Source: Thermomucor indicae-seudaticae
Taxonomy: Eukaryota > Mucoromycota > Mucoromycetes > Mucorales > Lichtheimiaceae
Direction: 5' to 3'
Assembly (NCBI GenBank): GCA_000787465.1
Contig: JSYX01000524.1
Coordinates: forward strand, 1 to 25,023
DNA: 25,023 nucleotides
Below are positions 1 through 10,182 of this stretch, in pieces (the stretch's first letter is position 1; each line of letters opens with the position of its first letter). Made by a program: the position numbers and the translations under genes. The notes under the pieces were generated by a model. It had not been told where the DNA came from and did no database searches. It saw only the letters and a program-made list of their open reading frames with translations.

Positions 1-1263
1 CCTGGAAATGCTTCTTGCGTCTGATCTCAAGTATGCAGAAAAATGATCCTGTGACATATGAAGATTTTTGACTAAAGCAGCTTTCGCCGTTTTTCTCATA
101 TCTACTTTCAAAGTTCTCATTATGCGTCACCGACAGTTTCCTTCATTTGAGTCAGAAAGCATCGACACAGGTGATTAATTTTAGCGCTCCGATGTCTAAA
201 ACTTCTTGCTGGCAAATCCCATCAGGTTGCGCAGCGGCCGAAAATTTTAGTTTAAAAAGAAGGGTCGATCGCAACATTTCGCACTTTGGCTCTGTTTCTC
301 ACAAACATCCTCGGTAAGTGTCTTTGCGAAAAAGCATGTTGGATTATAAAGGCATTGCGGACTTACTTTGCTGATGGATAGCCGGTGATAAGCCTCTGTC
401 CCGACTGCCACCGTATGCTCCTTGTCTTTGACACAGTAAGCTGTCGCTATCATTGTTTGTATGAACTTGTCTTATTCCTTTCTGGGTTAGGCTACGTCTG
501 ACGTTATATCGCTTCATGCGTAAACCGTGCGTCCTTCGTGCCTGGCAGCCTACAAGGCGTAAGACCGAGATCAAACCTTAACACCGCCACCACGGAACAA
601 ACGTAAAGCCTGACACTTGTGATTTTACTTGCTCCGTGCTTATCTGATTCTATCGTAGGTGCGTCGACTGGTCCCCGCTGAATAGCGGTGAATACCTTTG
701 GGGGTGTAAGCATGAATTTTTTACCTGTTAAAACTTGTGACTAATCTTATTCTCCAATTTTTCATTGGCTTCAAACAAATTCTGGCTATAACTTTGATTC
801 GTCTCATTTGGTTTCCTGATTTGTATTTTTATGAATCTTACTGTTTCTTTACATGATAAAGATATGGTGCTTATGGGATGGACGGTGTATTTGTAGGCTT
901 TGGAAGCCGGGAGAAGCGGGGACAGACGGAAATTGTGTACGTCAATGTCGATTACTGTGGTTTGGTGACGGAGTTCTGCACCGACAAGCCTGCGGTTCTG
1001 ATGTCGCCGACTTTGCAGCACGAAGTGCGCCATGGAAGAAGAAAGGACCAAGGCTCATCAATTTCAAGGCCTTGTTGGAGATGGCAAGGCGGGTGGTGCA
1101 GATGGCGAATGCATCACCGGAGCGGGTGGTTTTTGCCGCCGATGGTGCGGGATTGGAGGGCCTGCTCGTCAGGCTGGAGGAGATGGAAGTAAAATTTGTA
1201 GATTATATGAAATAAAAAGTAAATTGTTGAGTAAGTTAAATAAAGCAAGTGTTTTGTTAGTGA
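1..1263. other. Gene-poor stretch, no gene recognised
   Basis: I see no supportable gene here. Between about 853 and 1215 the plus strand is G-rich and open in more than one frame; one frame gives a 120-residue translation ending VKFVDYMK that I do not recognise. It could be a decayed exon of the transposon relic just downstream, or chance openness caused by base composition. No TATA box, splice pattern or poly(A) signal links it to a gene. Confidence 0.4.
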
Positions 1264-2010
1264 TTTGTGTCATGTATTCTGATAAGGCATGGCCTTATGT
1301 CTCAATCTTGGTAAGTACACGCCTGCTTCTTCCACAATATTTCATTGAATTCACCATCGTTTCATGGGCAATGTCCCAATGGAACTTAGAAACAAGTCTA
1401 GTACATACGCGAGTCGCGTGTTGGCATACCTTCCCACACAATCCAATCCAACGGCTCTAAGAATGCCGGAGGGTTTCGTGCTGCCAGACGTGCAATCTTC
1501 CATTATGTCCTCCGCATCATCTTCCGTCCTTTCAGAGCTACCTCTCAAACCAGAGGTTTGTTGAAATGCTTACTCCCCTCTTTTTTGTTACCACATGCTG
1601 ATGTCCGGTCATCTTGTGATCCTGCCAATCTCTGTTAGTTGGCTTCTCATGCGAGGTCCTCACAACCGCGTTTATCGTTGCATCCCCACCCTTGGCACCT
1701 ACACGGCTGACCTGCCGGAGCAGTAAGTTTCACTTGTTTTCTGTTTCACGCATACATCAACCACGACCATCCATCTGAACAGGAATCTCCTCACGCTCAC
1801 GAGGCAGGGGAAGTGTGAATGCCCTCGCTGCTTTGCCCCGAGCACGGATTTTCATTATCCAGAGAACCAATCGCGTCTGTTGTAGCAAAACGCCAACATG
1901 CGTATGCGAAAGCCCCCAACGACAAGGAAACATTGCCGGGAGCCAAAAGGTCTGCCAAGACCATGGCCTGCAATTATGCCGAGTATGTCTCCAGTCTTCA
2001 GTGTGATTGA
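1264..2010 (+). mobile_element. Decayed Plavaka-type DDE transposase relic
   Basis: Short translated blocks in different plus-strand frames occur in the order expected of Plavaka-family transposases (CACTA/EnSpm superfamily). They are SDKAWPYVSI (about 1280), GNVPMELRNKSS then VLAYLP (1365-1430), RRAIFHYVLRIIFRPF (1486-1533), VYRCIPTLGTYTADLPEQ (1670-1723) and GKCECPRCFAPS (about 1808-1843). Stops and frame changes separate them, so no protein can be made. The last two blocks are joined in phase by a clean GT-AG intron (donor 1723, acceptor AG 1781-1782) that splits the CAG codon. The catalytic half and the terminal inverted repeats were not found, so the element is truncated or too diverged. 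The family assignment is from remembered family motifs, not a search. Confidence 0.65.
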
Positions 2011-3640
2011 AATTGTCATCTAACTTCTTGACCGCCTTGATGCATTCCGATGAAAAATTGAAGACAAAAGAATCAATAAAAGTTTGAAAGGGTTTTTTTT
2101 CTCGTAATTGATAACAATCCTCTCTCCACAAACAAAAGACTGAAAGGACGTTAAATCCTCAAAGGAGCAACCAATAACTAAATCTCCAACTTTACAAGAA
2201 AAACTCTGGACCAGCTAGAGAAAACAGACGAAAATCAATCTAACGTATCACTTGTCGAAGTTGCTGCGCCGCGGTTTTTAGAACGCAGCATTAGTGTTTT
2301 CCATTATCTATCGAAAGTTGACCCTTTTAAATGACGAACCAGGCAGCAAATCCGTTGACCACGAAAACGACGACCCCTTAGTCCCGGCCATGGCCATGGA
2401 TAATGCAAAGTAGATCCAAAACGATACAGATCTGGCGGCGGATCCATGGCACTTTTAATAGCGAGACCATCCAGGAAGTGGACGCCAGGGGCGCAGTACC
2501 GGACCCTCATCTTCTCGATTGCTTGAAGAGGTACTGGAGATTACGACAGGGTGTAAAAGAATTGTTAAGTATCAATATATAGGTTATAAACGTATAACCG
2601 TAATTGTAACCACGTTATGCATGTTAGGCCGAATATACCTTCGCGCAGCACCGTCGAAATAGGCAAGCGCCTATGGATCAAGGAGGAGCAAATTGTCAGC
2701 TGTCCTTCGTACCGGTGCTCCAGCAAGAGAGCAGACCACTTGTGTGAACTCTTGTTGGAGTACGATCATTATGCTCTTTTCGGCGAAAATTTCCGCCAGC
2801 TCATGGTGCGAAAGCCGTTCTTCGGCCAAGTTCCCTACTAACCTTTGGCATACCCATAACAATGATAACGAAGTTCTTCTCGCTTGGGCTGACATCTTCC
2901 GGGATGCGAAGCACAGCAATGAAGGCATACCGTCCGACCCTACATCAGCAGCACGAAAGCCATGCGTTGTCGAGATCGAAAATGTGAAGAAGACGGTCGA
3001 GTTCATTAAGTCGAAATGGTTACAGAAGTCCTATTGTCCTGTCCTATATGCTTCCCTTTCATCTCCCGAAAATCGCAAAAGAATCAGGTCAATCTCTTTT
3101 GTTTTGCGTGGCTGGCATAATATCTATCATTATTGGAATCTCTCGTATGTTTCTCATGGCGCTCCTTGTAATAAAGACGATCGACATCATTAGCTGACAT
3201 GGTATTATCATACCATAACAATGCTCATGGATAGTGTAAGTCATGCTTAAAACACCGACAAGCGTTCAGGCTGGAGCGCAGTTGTCTACTGACTGACCGA
3301 GGCTTCAATAGAGCGCATTGGGCATATGTGTTAACTTTGCAGCTTCTCTTATAGAAAGGCTTGAACTGTCGATCTTATTCTTTTACCGACGGAGTTTGTC
3401 GTGTAGTCAGCTTTCAAGGCTTCTATACGGAGTACGCCTCAGCGATTTCCGTTACGTGACTAACACTTGCGGTCTTTAAGAGTTACGGGTTGAAGCAAAC
3501 ATGAAAGCTCCCATAACTATCTGCGTACGTACAAAGCTCTTTTTTTTTTTCGAGAACCAGAAACATTTTATTATTCATTCAACAAAGAAAAAAGATATCG
3601 CTTCTTTTTTCTTTACCGCCCACTCCAAGGCATCTATAGT
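2011..3640. other. Gene-poor stretch, no gene recognised
   Basis: Open frames on both strands between 2617 and 3193 overlap each other and have no recognisable domain, start context or splice pattern. One plus-strand stretch (about 2840-3010) reads smoothly for some 55 residues and could be more transposon debris. A T-run lies at 3540-3550. I cannot support a gene here. Confidence 0.4.
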
Positions 3641-3709
3641 ACAAGTTTCTAGAGGAGGTGTGGCTAGAGACGAATAGGTGGGTTGGGGAAGGTGGAAGGT
3701 ATTAATTGT

Positions 3710-4778
3710 TTACTTGTACTTCTTGCCGAAAAGGATCATCTGGAGCTGATCGTAGCCAGACAAGACACCAGCACCAGCAATGGCACGGAGGATGTTAGCA
3801 CCGGCACCCTTGAAGAGGGACTTGACACCTTCCTTGGCAATGATTTCTCTGAAGGCGTGGATGGAAGAGTCGTACTTGACGGCAGCACCGGAGGTCATCA
3901 TCATACGTCTGCGGACAGTGTCAATGGGGTAGGAAGCCAAACCAGCACCGGTGGTCACAGCCCAACCAAGCAAGAACGAAGCCAAGAAGTTGTCGCGGAG
4001 GCTGGCAGGCATGACGGGCTTGAGGGAGTCGTACATACCAAAGTACAGACCACGATAGACGACGATACCAACGCAGGAGATGGTGAAACCACGGTACAGA
4101 CCGGCAATACCGTCAGACTTGAGGGTCTTGCGGTAGACATCGATCAAACCGTTGAACTGACGTTCTCCACCGCCCTTGGCAGCCTTGGCGTCGTTGGCAA
4201 GACGGGTACGGGCATAGTCAAGGGAGTATACGAAGAAGAGGGACGAGGCACCAGCAGCACCACCTATACACAAATTCAGGGGGAAAAAAAGTAAATATCA
4301 AACTCAGTCAACCCATGGAGAAACGATGATAAACAAACTTACCGGAAGCCAAGTTGCCAGCGAACCAAGCCCAGTAGCCATCCTTGTTCTTGTCCTTGTT
4401 GAACATACGCTTGAACTTGTCCTTGAAGGCAAAGTTCAAAGCCTGGGTAGGGAAGTAACGGATGATGTTGGCAGTGTTACCACGCCAGAACGAGATAAGA
4501 CCTTCATCCTTCATGGTACGGGCAAAGCAGTCGCCAATACCCTTGTAAGGGGCAGCAAGACGACCCTGCTTGATCATTTCATCCTGGTTCTGGATCAAGA
4601 GCTTGATACGTTCAATGGGGGCAGCAGCAGTCTTGGAGACGGCAGCAGAAACACCACCCATAAGGAAGTCCTAGACACAAACAATAAGGTTTAGCAACCC
4701 ATCGTCAACAATAAATACCGTGGTCCCTTCCTAAACACTTACAATAATGAACTGGTTCTGGTTCTTTTCACCGGCCAT
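3710..4778 (-). CDS. AAC: Mitochondrial ADP/ATP carrier (adenine nucleotide translocase)
   Basis: Exchanges cytosolic ADP for matrix ATP across the inner mitochondrial membrane. On the minus strand the exons are 4778-4743, 4670-4343 and 4263-3710, giving 305 residues, the usual size. The first exon encodes 12 residues, and both introns are GT-AG with GTAAGT donors. The three-repeat mitochondrial carrier architecture shows in the motifs PIERIK (30-35), SLDYAR (135-140) and PIDTVR (234-239). The last runs into RRRMMM (239-244), the diagnostic ADP/ATP carrier signature. The protein has the short N-terminus typical of fungal carriers, with no cleavable presequence. Start: the only ATG before a good donor that gives a short hydrophilic leader ([12 protein letters not shown]), about 70 bases below a TATA box. 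The gene appears intact. The long frame open on the opposite strand is only a shadow of its biased codons. Product identity is near certain. Confidence 0.96.
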
Positions 4779-4843
4779 GTCGGAAAAGTGGAGTGGGGAG
4801 CAGAAAAGGGGAGGAAACAACCGAGTGCCCTGGCTTCTCCGTC

Positions 4844-4851
4844 TTTATATA
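4844..4851 (-). promoter_or_regulatory. TATA box of the ADP/ATP carrier gene
   Basis: TATATAAA read on the minus strand, 66-73 bases before the start codon. This is a conventional distance for a TATA-driven fungal gene with a short leader. Confidence 0.6.
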
Positions 4852-4859
4852 GCGTGCGG

Positions 4860-5560
4860 CTGGAAAGCAAAAAATTTTTTTTCGGGGCGGACCTTGTTTT
4901 CACGGCTTCTTCCGTTTTGCTGTTTGGTTTTCTTTCAGATCTGTTTTTTCGCCTTGGCGAATAATTGACGTAAAAACAAAAAAGTTTATCCAGCAGAGAA
5001 GCCTACTTTTTTTTCTCATTTGTTGCCATGACAATCGAATGGCGGTTCATTTCCGTCGACGATTCTTCTGGAAAAAAAAGAAATAGGAAACTCTGCTACG
5101 CGGCTGGATCAGATAAGCCTAAATCGAAAAGCGTCGTTCCTGAAGTCGGAACATGGAAGCTTTTCGAATGCTTCTGTGTTTTCGAACAAAGTGACAATCT
5201 TGTACGTTGTGAACCGTTAGTGGGCTTTTTCCCTTTTTCAAATAAAAACAGCGACTGTCGATCGCATCATTGCTAGTGCTATTGTTTTCACGTGCTGCTG
5301 AATAGAAAGAACGGACAATTTGGCTCCATCCAAACATTGAGCTGGTTCCAGATCAAGCTTGGCTGCTGTTTTCTTTAACCCAAGCATTCCATGGACCGAT
5401 GCTAGGCACGCTCGTAATGATTTGAGATCAAAGTGTTTATCATGCAAATGACAAGGTGGGGTTTATTATGACAGCAAATCAAACTAGATAATGGCCAATG
5501 GGGCTGCTAAGGCATATGTATTGGGTGACTTTTATGAACGTTTCCCCACCCCGAGGGACG
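4860..5560. other. Intergenic region, no gene recognised
   Basis: This lies between the promoter of the carrier gene and the 3' end of the chitin-binding protein gene. Open frames here are short, without domains or start context. The part next to 4860 probably holds upstream promoter sequence of the carrier gene. Confidence 0.4.
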
Positions 5561-5563
5561 ATT

Positions 5564-5860
5564 TTACTCTTCGTCACAGGTAAAGTCCCATGTATAGTCG
5601 CACCGTCCAAGGTCCCGGTTAAACTTCAAGGTAGGAGGGCAGTCGAATATCAACGCCGTGTGATCGGCACGGCAGCGGTAAAACTTTTGACAACTTGTTC
5701 CAGGAACCACAGCGGCCTCCATGTTCAGAGGAAGAGGGCATCCTTGAAATTGACGTTTCTCAGCGGTACTGCCGACAGGTACAGCGCTGGTGGTGGATCC
5801 GAAGAAGACCAATGCCAGGGACATGAGCAGAAAAGCGGAGAAAGCCTTGTCGGTCATCAT
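5564..5860 (-). CDS. Secreted CBM14 (peritrophin-A type) chitin-binding protein
   Basis: A 98-residue single-exon protein. Residues 1-26 form a signal peptide (hydrophobic core LLMSLALVFF, cleavage expected after TTSA). Next comes a short pro-segment ending in EKR (34-36), a Kex2-type dibasic site, then the mature domain. Its six cysteines at 41, 57, 63, 74, 87 and 95 (gaps 15, 5, 10, 12, 7) match the type-2 chitin-binding domain, with the aromatic residues in CQKFYRC and CDYTWDFTC. Likely role (inference): binds chitin of its own wall, shields it, or acts as an extracellular lectin; there is no catalytic domain. The reading frame extends upstream, but MMTDKAF is chosen because a signal peptide starts there and the TATA box lies about 100 bases before it; the upstream part would be leader. 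Either of two adjacent ATGs may be used. Confidence 0.85.
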   Translation of the reverse strand: MMTDKAFSAFLLMSLALVFFGSTTSAVPVGSTAEKRQFQGCPLPLNMEAAVVPGTSCQKFYRCRADHTALIFDCPPTLKFNRDLGRCDYTWDFTCDEE

Positions 5861-5959
5861 GGTTTTACGATAGATAGGTAGATGGATGGATAGATTGTTT
5901 GTATGATAGGCGTGGGAGGAAGATTCTGAGGTCAGAGGCAATACTCCAGAATCACCTCT

Positions 5960-5965
5960 TTTATA
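5960..5965 (-). promoter_or_regulatory. TATA box of the chitin-binding protein gene
   Basis: TATAAA on the minus strand about 100 bases before the start codon, followed by a leader with short CTAT/CCAT repeats. This supports the downstream ATG, because the upstream in-frame ATG would be too close to or above the transcription start. Confidence 0.5.
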
Positions 5966-6219
5966 TCTTTCATGTTCTTCTTTCATTCAATACGACAGAT
6001 GCATGGTAGAGCTGAATAGATGTTGCTTTTCATTATGAAATCATTTATATATCGCAGATAAAGAAAAAAAGAAAGAAAAGAGGCCACTGTATGATAATTG
6101 GTAAATAACTTTTCAATGAAATAGTGAAACAAGAATTCTGTGCAGCTGTGCCCGTCCAAAACTGTGATTCTGATATCAACGTACCATTGGCCGCCAGGTC
6201 TACAGGAGTTTTATCAGTA

Positions 6220-6300
6220 AGTCAGTCGACTGACTAGCCGGCTGACTGCCTGCCTGACCAGTCGACTGACTTTTAATGAAGATCCTCTAGTCAGTCGGCT
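6220..6300. repeat. Cluster of GACT/AGTC palindromes
   Basis: AGTCAGTCGACTGACT at 6220-6235 is a perfect 16-bp palindrome. It is followed by the palindrome AGCCGGCT, then CAGTCGACTG (6259-6268, also perfect) and another AGTCAGTCGGCT near 6289-6300. The whole block is built of AGTC/GACT units in both orientations and can fold into several alternative hairpins. No flanking gene explains it. Confidence 0.7.
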
Positions 6301-7433
6301 AACCACGGGCTAACTAACAGAATGGCGCAACGGTCCAGCAGCATCTTCTAATAAATATCGGGGTGCCCTTACGAGCTATAACTCCCAAGTTTGGAAAATG
6401 GGCAGCCAAACATCCTCCTTCTTTAATCATCCTTTTTTGTATGTTTCGAGCGAATCAGCGCTTATCAGGTCTGCAGTCATCAAATGAGCCATCCCAATAT
6501 TTGTATGGTCTTCAAAGAAAGGAACAGGTGACGTATCAAACCCAAAAGGGGAAAACGCTCAGAGTGCTAATAGGCAAGCAGAGCTGGCCCAGGACAGGGT
6601 GCCGGACACCTTACCGTTTGCAAAACGCAGTCTTCACCTGTAATCTGGACTGTATCAGCATTTATTAACTCATCGTTGACCATCTTATAGGGGCGAGAAG
6701 ATCATCGCCAGCCGACAAGCGACCGCACTTTCTGTTTCTACGTGGGAATCAACGACTCCAAGCTGTGCAGACGGGATATGATATGCCGCTGGAATCGGTT
6801 TCTTTGATAATGCGCGCTTGGTAGTGGGAATCACCATCAGGCGGTATGACAGAGGATGTTCAACACACATCCGAGGACAACCTTAAGCTTCTAGAAGTGG
6901 TCGCTTCTATTACCAGACTTAAGGCGTATAAGCTTCACAACGCAGGCTTCCACACTCTTGCACGCTAGCAGGCCGTCGCGATCCAAGGCGTCAAGCGGAC
7001 GGTAACGATGGCCACTCTGAAGGTAACCTCTGATCAGCTGTGGCACCTTCCTGCGCGAACGTCATTCTAATTTTCCAGACCGTGTGGCATGCCAAGGTTC
7101 TGATGAAAGTAGTAATCGGAAGCCTTGAGCTCGATGATGACGTCCCGGTCATATCATTTTCCACGAGGCTGAAGCATCCGTTGCCGCCATGCTTTACCCC
7201 ATCTCCATGCAAAGCCAAATCTAAAAAAGAGAAAAGCGATACCCGAATAAATACCCGAACGAAGATATGCCTTCTGTGCTGCTAAATCAGCGGTATTTGT
7301 GCATTTATCATCTCTCGAGGTTTTCAACGCTATTTGCTTAGCACTGTCGCTGAACATAGTGGTACCATTGTTCATATTATATGGTGGTATTGCTTTTCAC
7401 ACGTCCACCATACTTGTCGAATTGTCTTCGACC

Positions 7434-7638
7434 GCACACTCACTAAGGTCTTGCACGCTACCATTCCTAAACTGGGATTACGACGAAAGTGGTAACTTCG
7501 AAATACTCTTAAACATCGGTCGCTGACCTGGTACGGAAGCGGTAGATATTTGTGTTTCTGAGCAAAGCGGAAGGGATCTTCTTGTTCATGGAAGCCAGCG
7601 AAGTGCACTATCACTACTACTACAAAGTCCTGAAACGT
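7434..7638 (+). repeat. Diverged repeat, copy 1 (protein-coding relic)
   Basis: This aligns with the inverted copy at 21995-22150. Shared blocks include CACTCACTAA, TGCCATTCCT versus TACCATTCCT, TTAAACATCGGT, and ACTACTACAAAGTCCT. Copy 1 has about 40 extra bases near 7575-7615. Conceptual translation is conserved in short pieces (TLTKVLHATIPKL here, TLTNALRAAIPGL there; FLSKAE and YYKVLKR in both), so the ancestor was probably protein-coding. Stops and frame changes show it is dead. I do not recognise the family. Confidence 0.6.
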
Positions 7639-8094
7639 GTGCAGGCTACGTGTGTTTTCACGAAACGCGTACACTTCGAAACGTACACCATCGCGGCAGT
7701 CTGACAGAAAAATGAATTGCCCTCACCCAAGTTATCCATCGAAACTGACATAGTATTGTCATATAATAGCGATGCTTACCTATACCGATGAAGCAAACTG
7801 GATAGTGGATGATGATTGTCATATATGGCCATATTTGAAAAGTGTTTCAGGTTGTCCGAAGGTTTGGAATCCAGCTGACTTGACCTATGCATCATTTTAC
7901 TGAGTGAGCGGGGTTGTTACTTTGCGACTTGTCGTTCCCAAAAAAAGGCTTGATTAATCATTAGGCTTATCTTTACCAACGCATAATAGCGTTTGTCGTC
8001 TTCATAGCGTGCAGCTTTGCTTGGAGTAAAACGCACACACCAACTTAGTCTGTCTTTGACTCTATCATCGATTTTCTCAGAAATGTTTAGAGCT

Positions 8095-8125
8095 GTGCAT
8101 CATAGTACATGGCGTTTCGGCGTTC
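8095..8125 (+). promoter_or_regulatory. Upstream element shared with the paralogous gene
   Basis: This 31-bp stretch matches the sequence upstream of the paralogous peptide gene (23500-23530, minus strand) at 25 positions. Conserved blocks in order are GTGCAT, ATA, CATGG and GTTTCGGC. It lies 51 bases before the TATA box (59 in the other gene). It is a candidate binding site or an ancestral promoter remnant. Confidence 0.6.
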
Positions 8126-8145
8126 GCAAACAAAAAGAATGTATC

Positions 8146-8153
8146 TATAAAAG
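8146..8153 (+). promoter_or_regulatory. TATA box of the first cysteine-rich peptide gene
   Basis: TATAAAAG, 64 bases before the start codon. The context CTATAAAAGC is identical in the paralogous gene on the other strand near 23464-23471. Confidence 0.7.
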
Positions 8154-8209
8154 CGGGGCCGTTTGTTTGACGTTGGGTCATTGATCGTCTTTTCTTTTTT
8201 TTTCCCAAT

Positions 8210-8532
8210 ATGCGCGCTTTGCTCATTGCTCTTCTTACTCTCTGCCTCGCTCTCGGTACTACCATGGCCATGCCAACGGGATGCCACCATCACGAGCAAA
8301 TTGAAAAGGCTATGGAAATGCCATTCGTGACGCTTACCGTAAGTGTTGCCTGTCCAATTTAGATTCCTTTTCTTTGATTCTCAACCCTATCTGTCTGTCT
8401 GTCTGTCTGCAGGAGGTATGCTTGCGCCTTTGCGTGGACCAAGAATATCAATGCCCCACCGACTGGTATGGTAAAAAATTTGGAGGCTGCTGGACCTGCT
8501 GTCGGAATACTGGAGACGACTTCTTGCACTGA
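8210..8532 (+). CDS. Secreted cysteine-rich peptide with CWTCC motif, copy A
   Basis: Two exons, 8210-8338 and 8413-8532, joined in phase 0 by a 74-base GT-AG intron, give 82 residues. Residues 1 to about 20 form a signal peptide (LLIALLTLCLALG). The mature part has cysteines at 25, 46, 50, 57, 69, 72 and 73, ending in GGCWTCC. It is paralogous to the gene at 23071-23396 (-), with aligned cysteines, the shared pattern C-x2-R-x-C-x-DQ-x3-CP-x2-W(Y/F)-x-K, and an intron in the corresponding position. Function is unknown. Size, secretion and cysteine density suggest an extracellular effector, signalling or defence peptide, but no named family is claimed. Transcription signals are complete: upstream element, TATA box, leader motif TCATTGATC at 8178-8186, and AATAAA at 8587-8592. 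The polypyrimidine part of the intron is a CTGT microsatellite. Confidence 0.82.
8391..8410 (+). repeat. CTGT microsatellite in intron
   Basis: Four CTGT units plus CTGC directly abut the acceptor AG at 8411-8412. It serves as the polypyrimidine tract of the peptide gene's only intron. Confidence 0.8.
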
Positions 8533-8586
8533 ACTGGCCCTACTGATCGGAAACCAAGTGTATGTTGTCTACTGTACGTGTATGCC

Positions 8587-8592
8587 AATAAA
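8587..8592 (+). terminator. Poly(A) signal of peptide gene A
   Basis: AATAAA, 55 bases after the stop codon of the cysteine-rich peptide gene. Confidence 0.55.
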
Positions 8593-8599
8593 ACATTAC

Positions 8600-10010
8600 G
8601 ATGCCGGTCTTTGATGACATCTTCTGCTCCGCCTCCATGCGTCGTCGTCCTACACGCCAGCAAGCACCTTGGTGTCAACATCAGCATCCTCTCTCTCTCT
8701 TTTTTTTTGTTTGGCGTCCTATCCATCATTTGGCAATGTACCGGAAAAAAAGAATCATTCCAGAACCTGGAATAACGCTACTGAACGTGGCATAAGACCT
8801 TGCTCCTATATCAAGTAAAGAATATGCAACATGCAGGGACGGAAGAAACTTTTGAGCGTTCTTCTTTTCTGAGCCTATGTAGTGCAGATAAGCAAATCGA
8901 TATGGTATTAGTTCTACATATCTATTAGGAGTATGTCTCCTGGGCGGGCAGGAGCAGCTGAGAAGAACGGTTCTTTAAGCAGCCGGCCCCCTCACCCGTT
9001 CGAACTTTATCACTCGAGTAACGCGAGTGAACATGGAAGTGGATCCAGGACTGTACAGAGGAAGGTGCTTTTTAATAACATGCGAATAGCCGTCCATGGT
9101 TTCTGCGATTCCCAGCCGCCGGACAAGAGAAGATGCGGTTGCGGATCAATCGGCTTATGTTGCCTTGAGACACGAGGTATTTTTACCTGGCATCGCTCGA
9201 ACAGACATGTTGCGAAGGAAGGTGCCTGAATGTCAATTAAAGATATCTACTGTGGAGAAAAACATCTCCACCATTTGAATCTGGATACAATACTATTTAA
9301 CGTCTTTTATACAGTGATCGCGAAAAGAAACAATGACCGCGATATATTTAGAGTACCATGCTCACAATAAAAAAATCTTTCTCATCTGAAAGCAAATCAG
9401 GAATTTAGATATTCTTACCGCGAATGAATACGTATCTACTGGCGTGCTTTACAAAGTGCCAAAGCTTTGACTGGCTACATGCTTTCGCTTTCCGTAGTTC
9501 ATCCATATGTTTTCTAGGCAGTCTAGATCGATGCATCGACCTTCTGAGGTAATCCATGACGGGTGATGGTTACCAGTTGTTCGGAACGAACAGGGACCAA
9601 AGTCTCAGAGCCAATATTGACCTTGAATACTTTGTATAGTAAGAGGAGAGTGTGGGAAAAATCGAGATATTGCAATAAAGTATTATCTAAGCCATCGCTT
9701 GCAACTTCAGCAAAGGGAATGATCCCGGTACTGGCTATTGCTGGTGGGACGAAGCTTTCATGTGAAAAATTGGTAATGGCTTGTGCGTTTACGTAGTATC
9801 AATTTCCTAGAAAGGTCAAAGTGCACGATTTTACTGCTTTTACATATTCGGAATGGATGCCACCCAACTGTTGTTGTTGCTTTGGATACAAATGAAAGCA
9901 GATCCATTTGTCCCTTTAGAAGAACGGCACAATGGGCGGCATGAGAGTATATTAAAAAAAGGACAGAATTTTGAATGACTCCATCTTGTTTATCTTTCCC
10001 ACTTTCGACG
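8600..10010. other. Gene-poor stretch, no gene recognised
   Basis: Short open frames near 8933-9229 and 9563-9796 have no recognisable domain, no upstream TATA box and no splice pattern. I see no further copy of the cysteine-rich peptide or of the diverged repeat here. Confidence 0.4.
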
Positions 10011-10182
10011 AATGACCAAGAGCAGAAAAAGAGCCAAACTGCGCGCTCACCTTCGCTTAAAGAAGGTTAAAAAGGTACCAATCCCTTGGCGGAACTCCGC
10101 CTCCTGTACAATATTTGTGGGTCGACTTTTTTGGTTCCTAACGCAAGTTTCCTTTTTTTTCTCCTCTCCATCTTGCACATTC

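Larger units (their letters stand above)
5990..8090. other. Gene-poor stretch with palindromes and a repeat relic
   Basis: No intact gene is seen. It contains the palindrome cluster near 6220-6300 and a diverged repeat copy near 7434-7638, described separately. Other open frames (for example 6363-6668 and 6991-7218) overlap frames on the opposite strand and show no domain. Confidence 0.45.

Noticed and set aside
3683..4294. Long plus-strand frame (203 residues) opposite the ADP/ATP carrier
   Set aside because: It is the mirror of a strongly codon-biased carrier exon, runs through a real intron boundary and has no domain. It is a shadow, not an antisense gene.
10012..10182. Basic 57-residue N-terminal extension of the acyl-CoA synthetase
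   Set aside because: The frame is open, but the family's N-terminus begins at 10183 and the upstream part includes a pyrimidine-rich leader typical of untranslated sequence. Kept only as an alternative start.
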